Of a DNA stretch of 5,003 nt, positions 1 through 4,905 are shown in pieces (within the stretch, counting starts at the first letter, position 1; every line of letters begins with the position of its first letter). The stretch is taken from contig WFSM01000057.1 of the NCBI GenBank assembly GCA_015485945.1, positions 1-5,003 of the forward strand, written 5' to 3'. The notes beneath the pieces are model-generated. The model was not told where the DNA came from and did not search any database. It saw only the letters and a list, made by a program, of their open reading frames with translations. Both the position numbers and the translations under genes were made by a program. This DNA is from Candidatus Bipolaricaulota bacterium. Its GTDB lineage: Bacteria; Bipolaricaulota; Bipolaricaulia; UBA7950; UBA9294.

Positions 1-68
1 ACCTGCGCCACGTACCGGCTGAGGGATTCACCCTTTCCGAGCGGCGATATCGAAAAATCGACGAGCAT
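1..68 (-). CDS. MTH1187-family thiamine-binding protein, N-terminal 22 residues only (runs off the left edge)
   Basis: The first 22 codons are present, beginning MLVDFSISPLGKGESLSRYV; the rest lies beyond base 1. The pattern of a short beta strand, then 'SISPLGKGESLSRYVA', is typical of the small (about 100 aa) ferredoxin-fold proteins of the MTH1187/YqgV type, once called DUF77. In this family the start usually reads like 'xSIxPxGxGxSLSxYVA'. Members are cytoplasmic, oligomerise and bind thiamine or its pyrimidine part; their exact role is not settled. The start is well fixed: AGGAGGT at 80-74 lies 5 nt before the ATG. The gene follows the SecD-like lipoprotein on the same strand after 24 nt, so it may be co-transcribed with it, though it has its own strong ribosome binding site. 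The family call rests on few residues. Confidence 0.72.
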   Translation of the reverse strand, partial: MLVDFSISPLGKGESLSRYVAQ

Positions 69-73
69 ATTGT

Positions 74-80
74 ACCTCCT
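74..80 (-). promoter_or_regulatory. Strong Shine-Dalgarno site for the thiamine-binding protein gene
   Basis: AGGAGGT on the minus strand, 5 nt upstream of the ATG at 68. It matches the anti-SD core perfectly, fixes the start of the gene cut by the left edge, and contrasts with the upstream lipoprotein gene, which has no such site. Confidence 0.8.
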
Positions 81-92
81 AACGCTAAAGGG

Positions 93-1187
93 CTAAAAAG
101 GTGCTTCAGTAGTTACCATAACTGGTACAGGGAATACTCCATTGCGAATTATCAAAGCCAATAACTTAGCCTTATCCATAGTAAATCCATCACTTATAAG
201 AGCGCAGCTTTGCACGTTTTTCCAACTTTCTTTCGCCGCTGCTTTAAGGGAGGTGGTTATGCGTCGCACTGAATAAATTACATTATCCATCACTATAGCT
301 ACAGAATCATTTTCAGAGAGAGCACTCACGACCTCAGAAAAGAGCACTGCTCCATCTTTTGTGAAAGCCAGCCTGATGTAAGGTGTCCCATCAGCTGCTT
401 GCTCTACAGCAGCATTAGCTATAGAACCACTTGTCAATAATGGTTTAGCTTTTACCACATAAGGTATGCCATCTCGGTCTTTTAAGACTTCCTGTGTAGG
501 CGATGTTGGAATGAGGTTAACGTTAGGGCCATTGCCTGCCTTGACTATTTTCAAAAATTCTATCCGCCCGGTAGATTCTAAAAGACGTCTAATTTGAAGC
601 TCTTCTATGTCGTTTAGTTTTCCAAAAACCTTTACTGCAATCCGGCCAGATCCTATAGATTTTACCTCCACGTTTTTAACGTCATATTCGTTTACACGGC
701 GCTTCATAATACTAACAATCTGATTTATTACCTCGTTTAGGTAATTCTGATCCATTTGCGCTGCGCCGGAAACCTCAAGAACGTATCTAACTCCCATAGC
801 TGAGTTAGTGTTAAGGACTATCGTCAATTTTAGATTAACTGTAGACCTTAAGCCACCACTGTTGCCTACTACTTTAAGGGGATAAGTCCCAACGGGGGCA
901 TCATTTGTGGCCGCTAGAGTAAGTACAGAAGCATCTTCAGTCACAGGGTTGGGATCAAAACTAGCATTGACTCCTGTCGGCGCACCAGTTGATGAAAGGG
1001 TTATCTTCTGTGCGAATCCATTTTCCCTAGATACACTAATAGAAACAGAACCTCTCCCATTCTGCTCAATAAAAACCCCTCCTGAAGATAATGACAGAGA
1101 GAAATTTCCCGCCCTTTTGCCACATCCGAATAGCAGCAAAAGGATAACGATAAAGGCGATACAAATCTCCGCTTTTAGAAGCTTCAT
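93..1187 (-). CDS. Lipoprotein with an Ig-like domain and a stand-alone SecD P1-like periplasmic domain
   Basis: This 364-residue protein is probably anchored to the outside of a membrane. Residues 1-22 form a lipoprotein signal: basic MKLLK, a hydrophobic run, and lipobox LFGC with Cys22 as the lipidation site (Phe at -2 is unusual). Residues about 28-125 resemble the Ig-like repeats common in bacterial surface proteins ('ITLSSTGAPTGVNASFDPNP', then 'PVGTYPLKVVG'). Residues about 131-360 resemble the first periplasmic domain of SecD. 'VRYVLEV' matches the start of that domain without its DLRGG. The base half contains 'IMKRRVNEYDV' and 'LLESTGRIEFLKI'; the head half contains 'AFTKDGAVLFSEVV', 'VAIVMDNVIYSV' and 'ALIIRNGVFPVPV'. 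In SecD a membrane helix bundle follows this point; here the protein stops after 'TTEAPF'. It therefore cannot be a working SecD. A role in late export, folding or envelope assembly is only inference. The gene is AT-rich (37-52% GC in three sampled lines) and lacks a Shine-Dalgarno site. Confidence 0.75.
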   Translation of the reverse strand: MKLLKAEICIAFIVILLLLFGCGKRAGNFSLSLSSGGVFIEQNGRGSVSISVSRENGFAQKITLSSTGAPTGVNASFDPNPVTEDASVLTLAATNDAPVGTYPLKVVGNSGGLRSTVNLKLTIVLNTNSAMGVRYVLEVSGAAQMDQNYLNEVINQIVSIMKRRVNEYDVKNVEVKSIGSGRIAVKVFGKLNDIEELQIRRLLESTGRIEFLKIVKAGNGPNVNLIPTSPTQEVLKDRDGIPYVVKAKPLLTSGSIANAAVEQAADGTPYIRLAFTKDGAVLFSEVVSALSENDSVAIVMDNVIYSVRRITTSLKAAAKESWKNVQSCALISDGFTMDKAKLLALIIRNGVFPVPVMVTTEAPF

Positions 1188-1193
1188 AACAAA

Positions 1194-1222
1194 TTTTTAT
1201 GCTATTTCGAGGCCGAAGTCAA
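1194..1222 (-). promoter_or_regulatory. Candidate sigma-70 promoter giving a leaderless lipoprotein mRNA
   Basis: On the minus strand TTGACT (1222-1217, 5 of 6 to consensus) is followed by a 17-nt spacer and TAAAAA (1199-1194, 4 of 6). The start codon ATG at 1187 begins after six more bases, which is where transcription would normally start. The mRNA would then begin at or next to the A of the ATG, explaining why no Shine-Dalgarno site is visible. The -35 hexamer begins one base after the phosphoesterase stop codon (1226-1224). Inferred by eye; read-through from the upstream gene is also possible. Confidence 0.5.
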
Positions 1223-1223
1223 A

Positions 1224-2129
1224 TCAGTATTTCAGGTGCCAGGTCGCCTGGTCGCCCGCACCGATGATGTCGATCGTGCGTTTCACGGGATTCAGGGTGA
1301 CGTACGCCCACGACGGCTTGCTGTTGTGTTCGTCGCACAGCTGGTCGAACGTGATGTAGTGGATCCCGTCGATCACGGTGTGGACGTTCCTGTGTTCGTG
1401 CCCCTGGAACACGGCGATAACCTTGCCTGAGTTCTCAAGCACCTTCTGCACCGCTTTGTTATCCAGGATCTCGGGGCCACCGGACAGCAGGTCAAAATCG
1501 ACATCGAGGCGCTGGTGCACGCATACGATCGTCGGCTTGTCCGTCTTCGCCAGGTCCTGCTTCAACCAATCGAGCTCGAACTGAGGGATATTCCCCTGCA
1601 CAACCCAGCCAGCATGGGACAAATCCTTTCCATTTTTATCGTACTGCGCGTCGAGAATGACGAAGTGATACGCGCCGGCGTCAAAGCTCTCGTACGTCTT
1701 GGTGGCGCCGGTATGGGCGAGAAACTCGGCCTTGGACAGGTCGTAGACGTCGTGGTTACCGAGCACGTAGTAGCGCGGGCCGTGGAACTGGGCGTAGATC
1801 GCCTCCGCTTTTTCCAGGATGCCGACGATCCGCGCCGGCTTGCCAAGCGGAGCACCGAGGACAAATCGCCCGTTGACAAAATCACCGAGTTCGATCATCA
1901 AATCGGCCGGCCACGCGTTCATCGCCTTGATGCACGCACCCAACCGTTCGGGGTAATTGGTCATGATCTTCCCTTCACCGGGGGAGTTGGTATCGTGGGC
2001 ATGCAGGTCGGCAAAAATCCCGACATGAAGGACTGATTCCGTTCCCGCCGCCATCCCCGGTGCAAACGCGGCCGCGATAAAGACCACCGTTACCGTCAAT
2101 ACAAGTATCGCCGTTACTGATAATCGCAT
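1224..2129 (-). CDS. Secreted calcineurin-like metallophosphoesterase
   Basis: This 301-residue protein has an N-terminal signal peptide (residues about 1-28: MRLSV, a hydrophobic run, then a small-residue region ending near 'PGMAAGT'), so it probably acts outside the cytoplasmic membrane. All metal-binding motifs of the calcineurin-like fold are present in order: DLH at 41-43, GD at 82-83, GNHD at 124-127, His205 in 'VCVHQR', and GHEH at 243-246. It should therefore be an active two-metal hydrolase of phosphate esters or anhydrides. The spacing and the 'HVGIFADLHAHD' start recall the ADP-ribose/CDP-alcohol diphosphatase and CpdA-type branches, but the substrate cannot be read from sequence. 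The start at 2129 was preferred because GGAGG (2142-2138) lies 8 nt upstream; an ATG at 2135, two codons earlier, sits only 2 nt from it. The frame stays open to 2522, but that stretch is antisense to the MazG-like gene. The SecD-like lipoprotein gene follows 36 nt downstream. Confidence 0.88.
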   Translation of the reverse strand: MRLSVTAILVLTVTVVFIAAAFAPGMAAGTESVLHVGIFADLHAHDTNSPGEGKIMTNYPERLGACIKAMNAWPADLMIELGDFVNGRFVLGAPLGKPARIVGILEKAEAIYAQFHGPRYYVLGNHDVYDLSKAEFLAHTGATKTYESFDAGAYHFVILDAQYDKNGKDLSHAGWVVQGNIPQFELDWLKQDLAKTDKPTIVCVHQRLDVDFDLLSGGPEILDNKAVQKVLENSGKVIAVFQGHEHRNVHTVIDGIHYITFDQLCDEHNSKPSWAYVTLNPVKRTIDIIGAGDQATWHLKY

Positions 2130-2149
2130 TTTCATCCCTCCTCGGGGAT

Positions 2150-2178
2150 AGTCTAGCTTCCCACGGCTCCGGGTGCAA
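2150..2178 (-). promoter_or_regulatory. Candidate promoter of the phosphoesterase gene
   Basis: TTGCAC (2178-2173), a 17-nt spacer and TAGACT (2155-2150) read toward the phosphoesterase. Transcription would start near 2143, leaving a leader of about 14 nt that still contains GGAGG. The match to consensus is moderate (3 of 6 and 4 of 6), so this is a suggestion supported mainly by position and spacing. Confidence 0.35.
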
Positions 2179-2201
2179 TTCGCGCGCGCCGCCGGTATCC
2201 T
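2173..2201 (+). promoter_or_regulatory. Weak candidate promoter of the MazG-like gene
   Basis: GTGCAA (2173-2178), a 17-nt spacer and TATCCT (2196-2201) read toward the MazG-like gene, with AAGGAG at 2211-2216 and the ATG at 2223. Its -35 occupies the same six bases as the -35 proposed for the divergent phosphoesterase promoter. The hexamers are poor (3 of 6 and 4 of 6), so confidence is low. Confidence 0.25.
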
Positions 2202-2222
2202 GAGGGGGGAAAGGAGTGATGG

Positions 2223-2540
2223 ATGCGTATATCGGAGATTCAAACTAGAGTGCATGAAACAGCGGTGGAACACGGGTGGTGGGAGCAGCCGCGCCCGGTT
2301 GGAGAAGTGTTGATGCTGATGGTGACGGAACTGGCCGAGGCGATGGAGGCGTATCGGGAAGGAAATCCGGAAAGCGACAAGATCCCGGGCTATTCCAAGC
2401 TTGAGGAGGAACTCGCTGACGTGATCATCCGTGTACTCGACTTTGCCGGTGGTGCCGGACTCGACATTGAGAGAGCATTGGCGGCGAAGATGGCGTACAA
2501 CGATACCCGTCCCTACCGCCACGGGGGTAAACGCGCTTAG
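2223..2540 (+). CDS. MazG-like nucleotide pyrophosphohydrolase
   Basis: This 105-residue cytoplasmic protein is a single all-alpha MazG-type domain, about the usual length of short MazG-like and RS21-C6-like enzymes. They split (d)NTPs, often damaged or non-canonical ones, into NMP and pyrophosphate with Mg2+. The metal site is visible: ExxE at 36-39 ('VTELAEAMEAYREGN') and ExxD at 63-66 ('EEELADVIIRVLDFA'). The C-terminal 'KMAYNDTRPYRHGGKRA' is the usual Lys-Asn-Arg...HGGK tail of this family. It lacks the second domain of full-length MazG. The start is supported by AAGGAG at 2211-2216, 6 nt before the ATG. The gene is divergent from the phosphoesterase across 93 bp, and its TAG stop overlaps the stop of convergent iorB by 4 bp. 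Preference among nucleotides is not predictable. Confidence 0.88.
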   Translation: MRISEIQTRVHETAVEHGWWEQPRPVGEVLMLMVTELAEAMEAYREGNPESDKIPGYSKLEEELADVIIRVLDFAGGAGLDIERALAAKMAYNDTRPYRHGGKRA

Positions 2541-3106
2541 CTCGCTTGGGCTCCGCGGTGAAACGCGGTCAGGTTAATTTCAGCAAGCTCTTCCGCCTTG
2601 CGGGAAAACAGGGCCGTGATCGCTTGGGCAAGCGCGTCCGGTGGTAGGCCGATGAATTCCGCTCCAGCTCCGAGCAGGACCATGTTTGCGCTTTGGAGCG
2701 ATCCCACCTCGCGCGCGATCGCCACCGCATCGATCAGCCGGTGGCGGCGTAACCCACGCAGCGCGGCAATTACTCTATCATCAGCAGGATAATTTGCGAT
2801 ATTCTTCATGGGAACGGAGTTTGCCACCACTATACCGTCGGAAGACAGATACTCCAGATAACGCAGCGCTTCCAACGGCTCCATCGCCAGGATTAAATCG
2901 GCGTTCCCTTTGGGGATGACCGGAGAATGAATCGGGCGGTCGGAGATACGGACGTGCGACTGCACCGCCCCGCCCCGCTGTGACATACCATGCACCTCGG
3001 ACTGCTTAACGATCAGCCCCTGATCGAGCGCTGCCGTGCTGATCACTGCCGCCAACGTGAGCAGCCCCTGCCCGCCGACACCGGCGAGGATGATGTCTCG
3101 ATTCAT
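2537..3106 (-). CDS. iorB: Indolepyruvate:ferredoxin oxidoreductase, beta (IorB, gamma-domain) subunit
   Basis: This 189-residue protein is the small subunit of the aryl-pyruvate oxidoreductase. With IorA it converts indolepyruvate, phenylpyruvate or hydroxyphenylpyruvate plus CoA to the aryl-acetyl-CoA, CO2 and reduced ferredoxin. It is the gamma-type domain of 2-oxoacid:ferredoxin oxidoreductases, which helps bind CoA. 'ILAGVGGQG' at 6-14 and 'SEVHGMSQRGGAVQSHVR' at 36-53 are hallmarks, and the length is normal for IorB. It contains no cysteine clusters, as expected. The start at 3106 is chosen because GGAGG lies 7 nt upstream, the conserved fold begins at residue 4, and the ATG overlaps the iorA TGA (ATGA, 3106-3103), giving translational coupling. 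The frame is open further upstream to 3196, but that would add a Glu/Thr/Gly repeat that is only the iorA tail read in another frame. The gene ends in a 4-bp tail-to-tail overlap with the MazG-like gene. Confidence 0.92.
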   Translation of the reverse strand: MNRDIILAGVGGQGLLTLAAVISTAALDQGLIVKQSEVHGMSQRGGAVQSHVRISDRPIHSPVIPKGNADLILAMEPLEALRYLEYLSSDGIVVANSVPMKNIANYPADDRVIAALRGLRRHRLIDAVAIAREVGSLQSANMVLLGAGAEFIGLPPDALAQAITALFSRKAEELAEINLTAFHRGAQAS

Positions 3107-4728
3107 CGCTTTGCCTCCGGTTTCTTCCCCGGTTTCTTCTCCGGTTTCTGTTGCCGTTTCCGCTGTCGCGCCCGCCGCGCCGCCGTCTGGACACACTCCC
3201 GCCGCGCAATCACCACCGACAGACCACGGTAGTCGATTTCTTCCTGCAACACCCGCACGTTCTCGTCGTGCTTAGGCGGGATTGGAACGATCACCCGGAC
3301 GTGGTCCGGGGCAACCCCGATGCCGCGACATATGTTCTCCAGCCGGTTGGTGGCCTGTGACGGCTGCCCGCCGGTCATTGCCACCGTGAGGTTATCGAGA
3401 ATGATAACGGTGATCGGCGTTCCTTCCTGCACGCAATCGAGCAATCCTGTCATCCCAGAGTGGGTAAACGTGGAATCCCCGATCACTGCTATCGCGGGAT
3501 GCAGGCCGGCGTCGGCCGCCCCTTTGGCCATCCCAATCGACGCCCCCATCTCGATGCACGTATCCACCGCTTCGTACGGCGGCAGCGCCGCCAGTGTGTA
3601 ACAGCCGATATCGGAGAACACGCGGCCGCGGTCACCAAGCGCCGCGATGAGGGCACGGAACGTGTCGGCATGCGGACATCCTGGGCACAGCGCCGGCGGC
3701 CGGGGAACGACAAGTTCCGGAGGTGTGACCGTCGGTGCGCTCGTCACCCCGAGTGCGGCCGCGACTGCCTCCGGGGTCAATTCCCCAGTGCGGGGCAGGG
3801 TCCCGTCAAGGCGCCCATGCACCCGCGGATTCGGAGAGAATCCACGCAGCCGTGCCTCGATGAACGGGTAACCGTCCTCAACAACCAACACCTCGTCACA
3901 TTCGCTCACAAACTTGGCAATAAGATCAGTGGGAAGCGGGTACTGCGACACCTTGAGCACCGGATGCGGAATGGTATTCGGAAACAGCTCACGCACGTAC
4001 GCATACCCAAGACCAGCGGCGATGATGCCCACCGATCGGTCGCTGCCGGCGACCACCCGGTTGAATGCGCTGACTTCGCTTTCAGCGACGAATTGCGATT
4101 GCGTTAGCACGAGGCGTGCGTAGTTACGGCGCGCGTTTTGCGGCAGGAGGATAAACGTCTGCGAATCGGCAGGGAGGCGGATTTCGTTCTCATGCCGGAT
4201 GGCGCCGCGCTCGATCGGCGCCCGCGAATGGGCAAGCCGGGTGACCAATCGCACGAGCACCGGGGTATGATAGCGTCCGGAGAGATCAAATGCGTAACCG
4301 GCCATGTCATACGCTTCTTGCGGGTCGGACGGTTCAAGCACCGGAACGCCGGCAAACTCGCCGTAAAAGCGCGAATCCTGCTCGTTCTGCGAGGAATGCA
4401 TCGACGGATCGTCAGCGACGGCGATGACAAGACCCCCGTTCGCCCCAGAAATTCCGGCGTTGATAAACGGATCGGCGGCAACGTTCAGGCCGACGTGTTT
4501 CATGCTCACAAGCGCGCGCTTCCCAGCGTAACTCATTCCCAACGCTGCTTCTAGCGCCGCCTTCTCGTTTGTCGACCACCGGGAATGAAGCGAACTCGGC
4601 GCCGTCCGCTGCACGTACTCAAGGATCTCGGTGGATGGCGTGCCGGGATAAGCGTACGCCCCGGAGATCCCAGCATCGAGCGCTCCCTGCGCCACCGCCT
4701 CGTCCCCCAACAAAAACATCCGGCTCAT
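3103..4728 (-). CDS. iorA: Indolepyruvate:ferredoxin oxidoreductase, alpha subunit (IorA), lacking the C-terminal ferredoxin domain
   Basis: This 541-residue subunit carries the thiamine-diphosphate active site. The pyrimidine-binding domain is at about 1-170 ('YPGTPSTEI' at 27-35, Glu55 in 'NEKAALE'), a transketolase-C-like domain at about 230-320, and the ThDP/Mg domain at about 345-515 with GDST (417-420), ILDN (443-446) and 'AMTGGQP'. CPGC (Cys348, Cys351) plus Cys376, with Cys467 or Cys512 as a possible fourth ligand, fit the proximal [4Fe-4S] site of 2-oxoacid:ferredoxin oxidoreductases. Typical IorA is over 600 residues and ends in a ferredoxin domain with two CxxCxxC sets. Here the protein goes from 'VVIARRECVQ' (505-514) straight into a Lys/Arg-rich tail (515-541) made partly of KKPE/KKPG units. 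Electrons may thus pass directly from the proximal cluster to free ferredoxin (inference). The start at 4728 has GGAGG 6 nt upstream. An in-frame ATG at 4719 is less well placed, and upstream codons to 4827 lack family similarity. The gene is coupled to iorB by ATGA. Confidence 0.93.
   Translation of the reverse strand: MSRMFLLGDEAVAQGALDAGISGAYAYPGTPSTEILEYVQRTAPSSLHSRWSTNEKAALEAALGMSYAGKRALVSMKHVGLNVAADPFINAGISGANGGLVIAVADDPSMHSSQNEQDSRFYGEFAGVPVLEPSDPQEAYDMAGYAFDLSGRYHTPVLVRLVTRLAHSRAPIERGAIRHENEIRLPADSQTFILLPQNARRNYARLVLTQSQFVAESEVSAFNRVVAGSDRSVGIIAAGLGYAYVRELFPNTIPHPVLKVSQYPLPTDLIAKFVSECDEVLVVEDGYPFIEARLRGFSPNPRVHGRLDGTLPRTGELTPEAVAAALGVTSAPTVTPPELVVPRPPALCPGCPHADTFRALIAALGDRGRVFSDIGCYTLAALPPYEAVDTCIEMGASIGMAKGAADAGLHPAIAVIGDSTFTHSGMTGLLDCVQEGTPITVIILDNLTVAMTGGQPSQATNRLENICRGIGVAPDHVRVIVPIPPKHDENVRVLQEEIDYRGLSVVIARRECVQTAARRARQRKRQQKPEKKPGKKPEAKR
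3117..3164 (-). repeat. 12-bp tandem repeat encoding the basic KKPE/KKPG tail of IorA
   Basis: On the plus strand four 12-base units follow each other: CCGGTTTCTTCC (3117-3128), CCGGTTTCTTCT (3129-3140), CCGGTTTCTGTT (3141-3152) and the degenerate GCCGTTTCCGCT (3153-3164). Twelve bases equal four codons, so copy-number change keeps the iorA frame. The units encode the Lys-Lys-Pro-Glu/Gly pattern at the IorA C-terminus, just before the iorB ribosome binding site. Confidence 0.85.
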
Positions 4729-4749
4729 TTCTCTCCTCCCGAGGGGCAA

Positions 4750-4778
4750 AGGATAAGCCGTTACAAACACAGCCGCAA
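4750..4778 (-). promoter_or_regulatory. Candidate promoter of the iorAB operon
   Basis: TTGCGG (4778-4773), a 17-nt spacer and TATCCT (4755-4750) read toward iorA. Transcription would start near 4743, giving a leader of about 15 nt that holds the GGAGG at 4739-4735. The matches are moderate (3 of 6 and 4 of 6), but the spacing is ideal and the position is right. Confidence 0.4.
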
Positions 4779-4794
4779 CCGGCGGCGATCGCAC

Positions 4795-4813
4795 CCGCAT
4801 TGCCACAATGCGG
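4795..4813. promoter_or_regulatory. Perfect inverted repeat between divergent promoters, possible operator
   Basis: CCGCATTG (4795-4802), a CCA centre, then CAATGCGG (4806-4813): two perfect 8-base arms. It lies between the proposed iorA -35 (4773-4778) and the -35 of the EF-G-like gene (4839-4844). No run of T follows on either strand, so it does not look like a terminator. The position and symmetry suit a site for a dimeric regulator, but no regulator gene is in the window. Confidence 0.4.
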
Positions 4814-4838
4814 CAGGGACAGAACACACGGCTGTTTC

Positions 4839-4867
4839 TTGCTCACCTGCGGAGGGATTGGTATACT
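4839..4867 (+). promoter_or_regulatory. Likely sigma-70 promoter of the EF-G-like GTPase gene
   Basis: TTGCTC (4839-4844), a 17-nt spacer and TATACT (4862-4867, 5 of 6 to consensus), with TG at 4859-4860 forming an extended -10 (TGG-TATACT). Transcription would start near 4874, about 32 nt before the ATG at 4906, with AAGGGGG at 4891-4897. This is the best-looking promoter in the window. Confidence 0.6.
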
Positions 4868-4905
4868 GCCAGGGTATTCTTCAATCACGTAAGGGGGAAC
4901 GACAC

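Noticed and set aside
81..100. Repeated 'gctaaa' pair between the lipoprotein stop and the next gene, considered as a terminator or attachment site
   Set aside because: It is a short direct repeat without dyad symmetry and with no matching copy near 1190-1225 to suggest insertion boundaries.
1515..2036. 173-codon plus-strand open frame inside the phosphoesterase
   Set aside because: It is antisense to the conserved metallophosphoesterase motifs, with no ribosome binding site or recognisable fold.
2136..2522. Upstream extension of the phosphoesterase reading frame to 432 residues
   Set aside because: The added 129 or so residues are antisense to the MazG-like gene, look like no protein family, and precede a clear signal peptide and Shine-Dalgarno site at 2129-2142.
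2553..2568. CCGCG-gtgaaa-CGCGG hairpin near the iorB 3' end, as a terminator
   Set aside because: It lies inside iorB coding sequence, has only 5-bp arms, and no proper T-run follows on either strand.
3107..3196. Longer IorB with an N-terminal Glu/Thr/Gly-rich extension
   Set aside because: It is the iorA 3' end in another frame; the start at 3106 has GGAGG at 7 nt, an ATGA overlap and the family's normal N-terminus.
3460..4107. 215-codon plus-strand open frame inside iorA
   Set aside because: It is antisense to a well-conserved gene, in GC-rich DNA where long antisense frames are common; its composition is Arg/His-rich with no domain.
4138..4554. 138-codon plus-strand open frame inside iorA
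   Set aside because: It is a shadow of the ThDP pyrimidine-domain coding region, with no independent support.
4785..4792. GCGATCGC, the HIP1 palindrome of cyanobacteria
   Set aside because: Only one copy was noticed and it is an expected chance octamer in GC-rich DNA; nothing else suggests a cyanobacterium.
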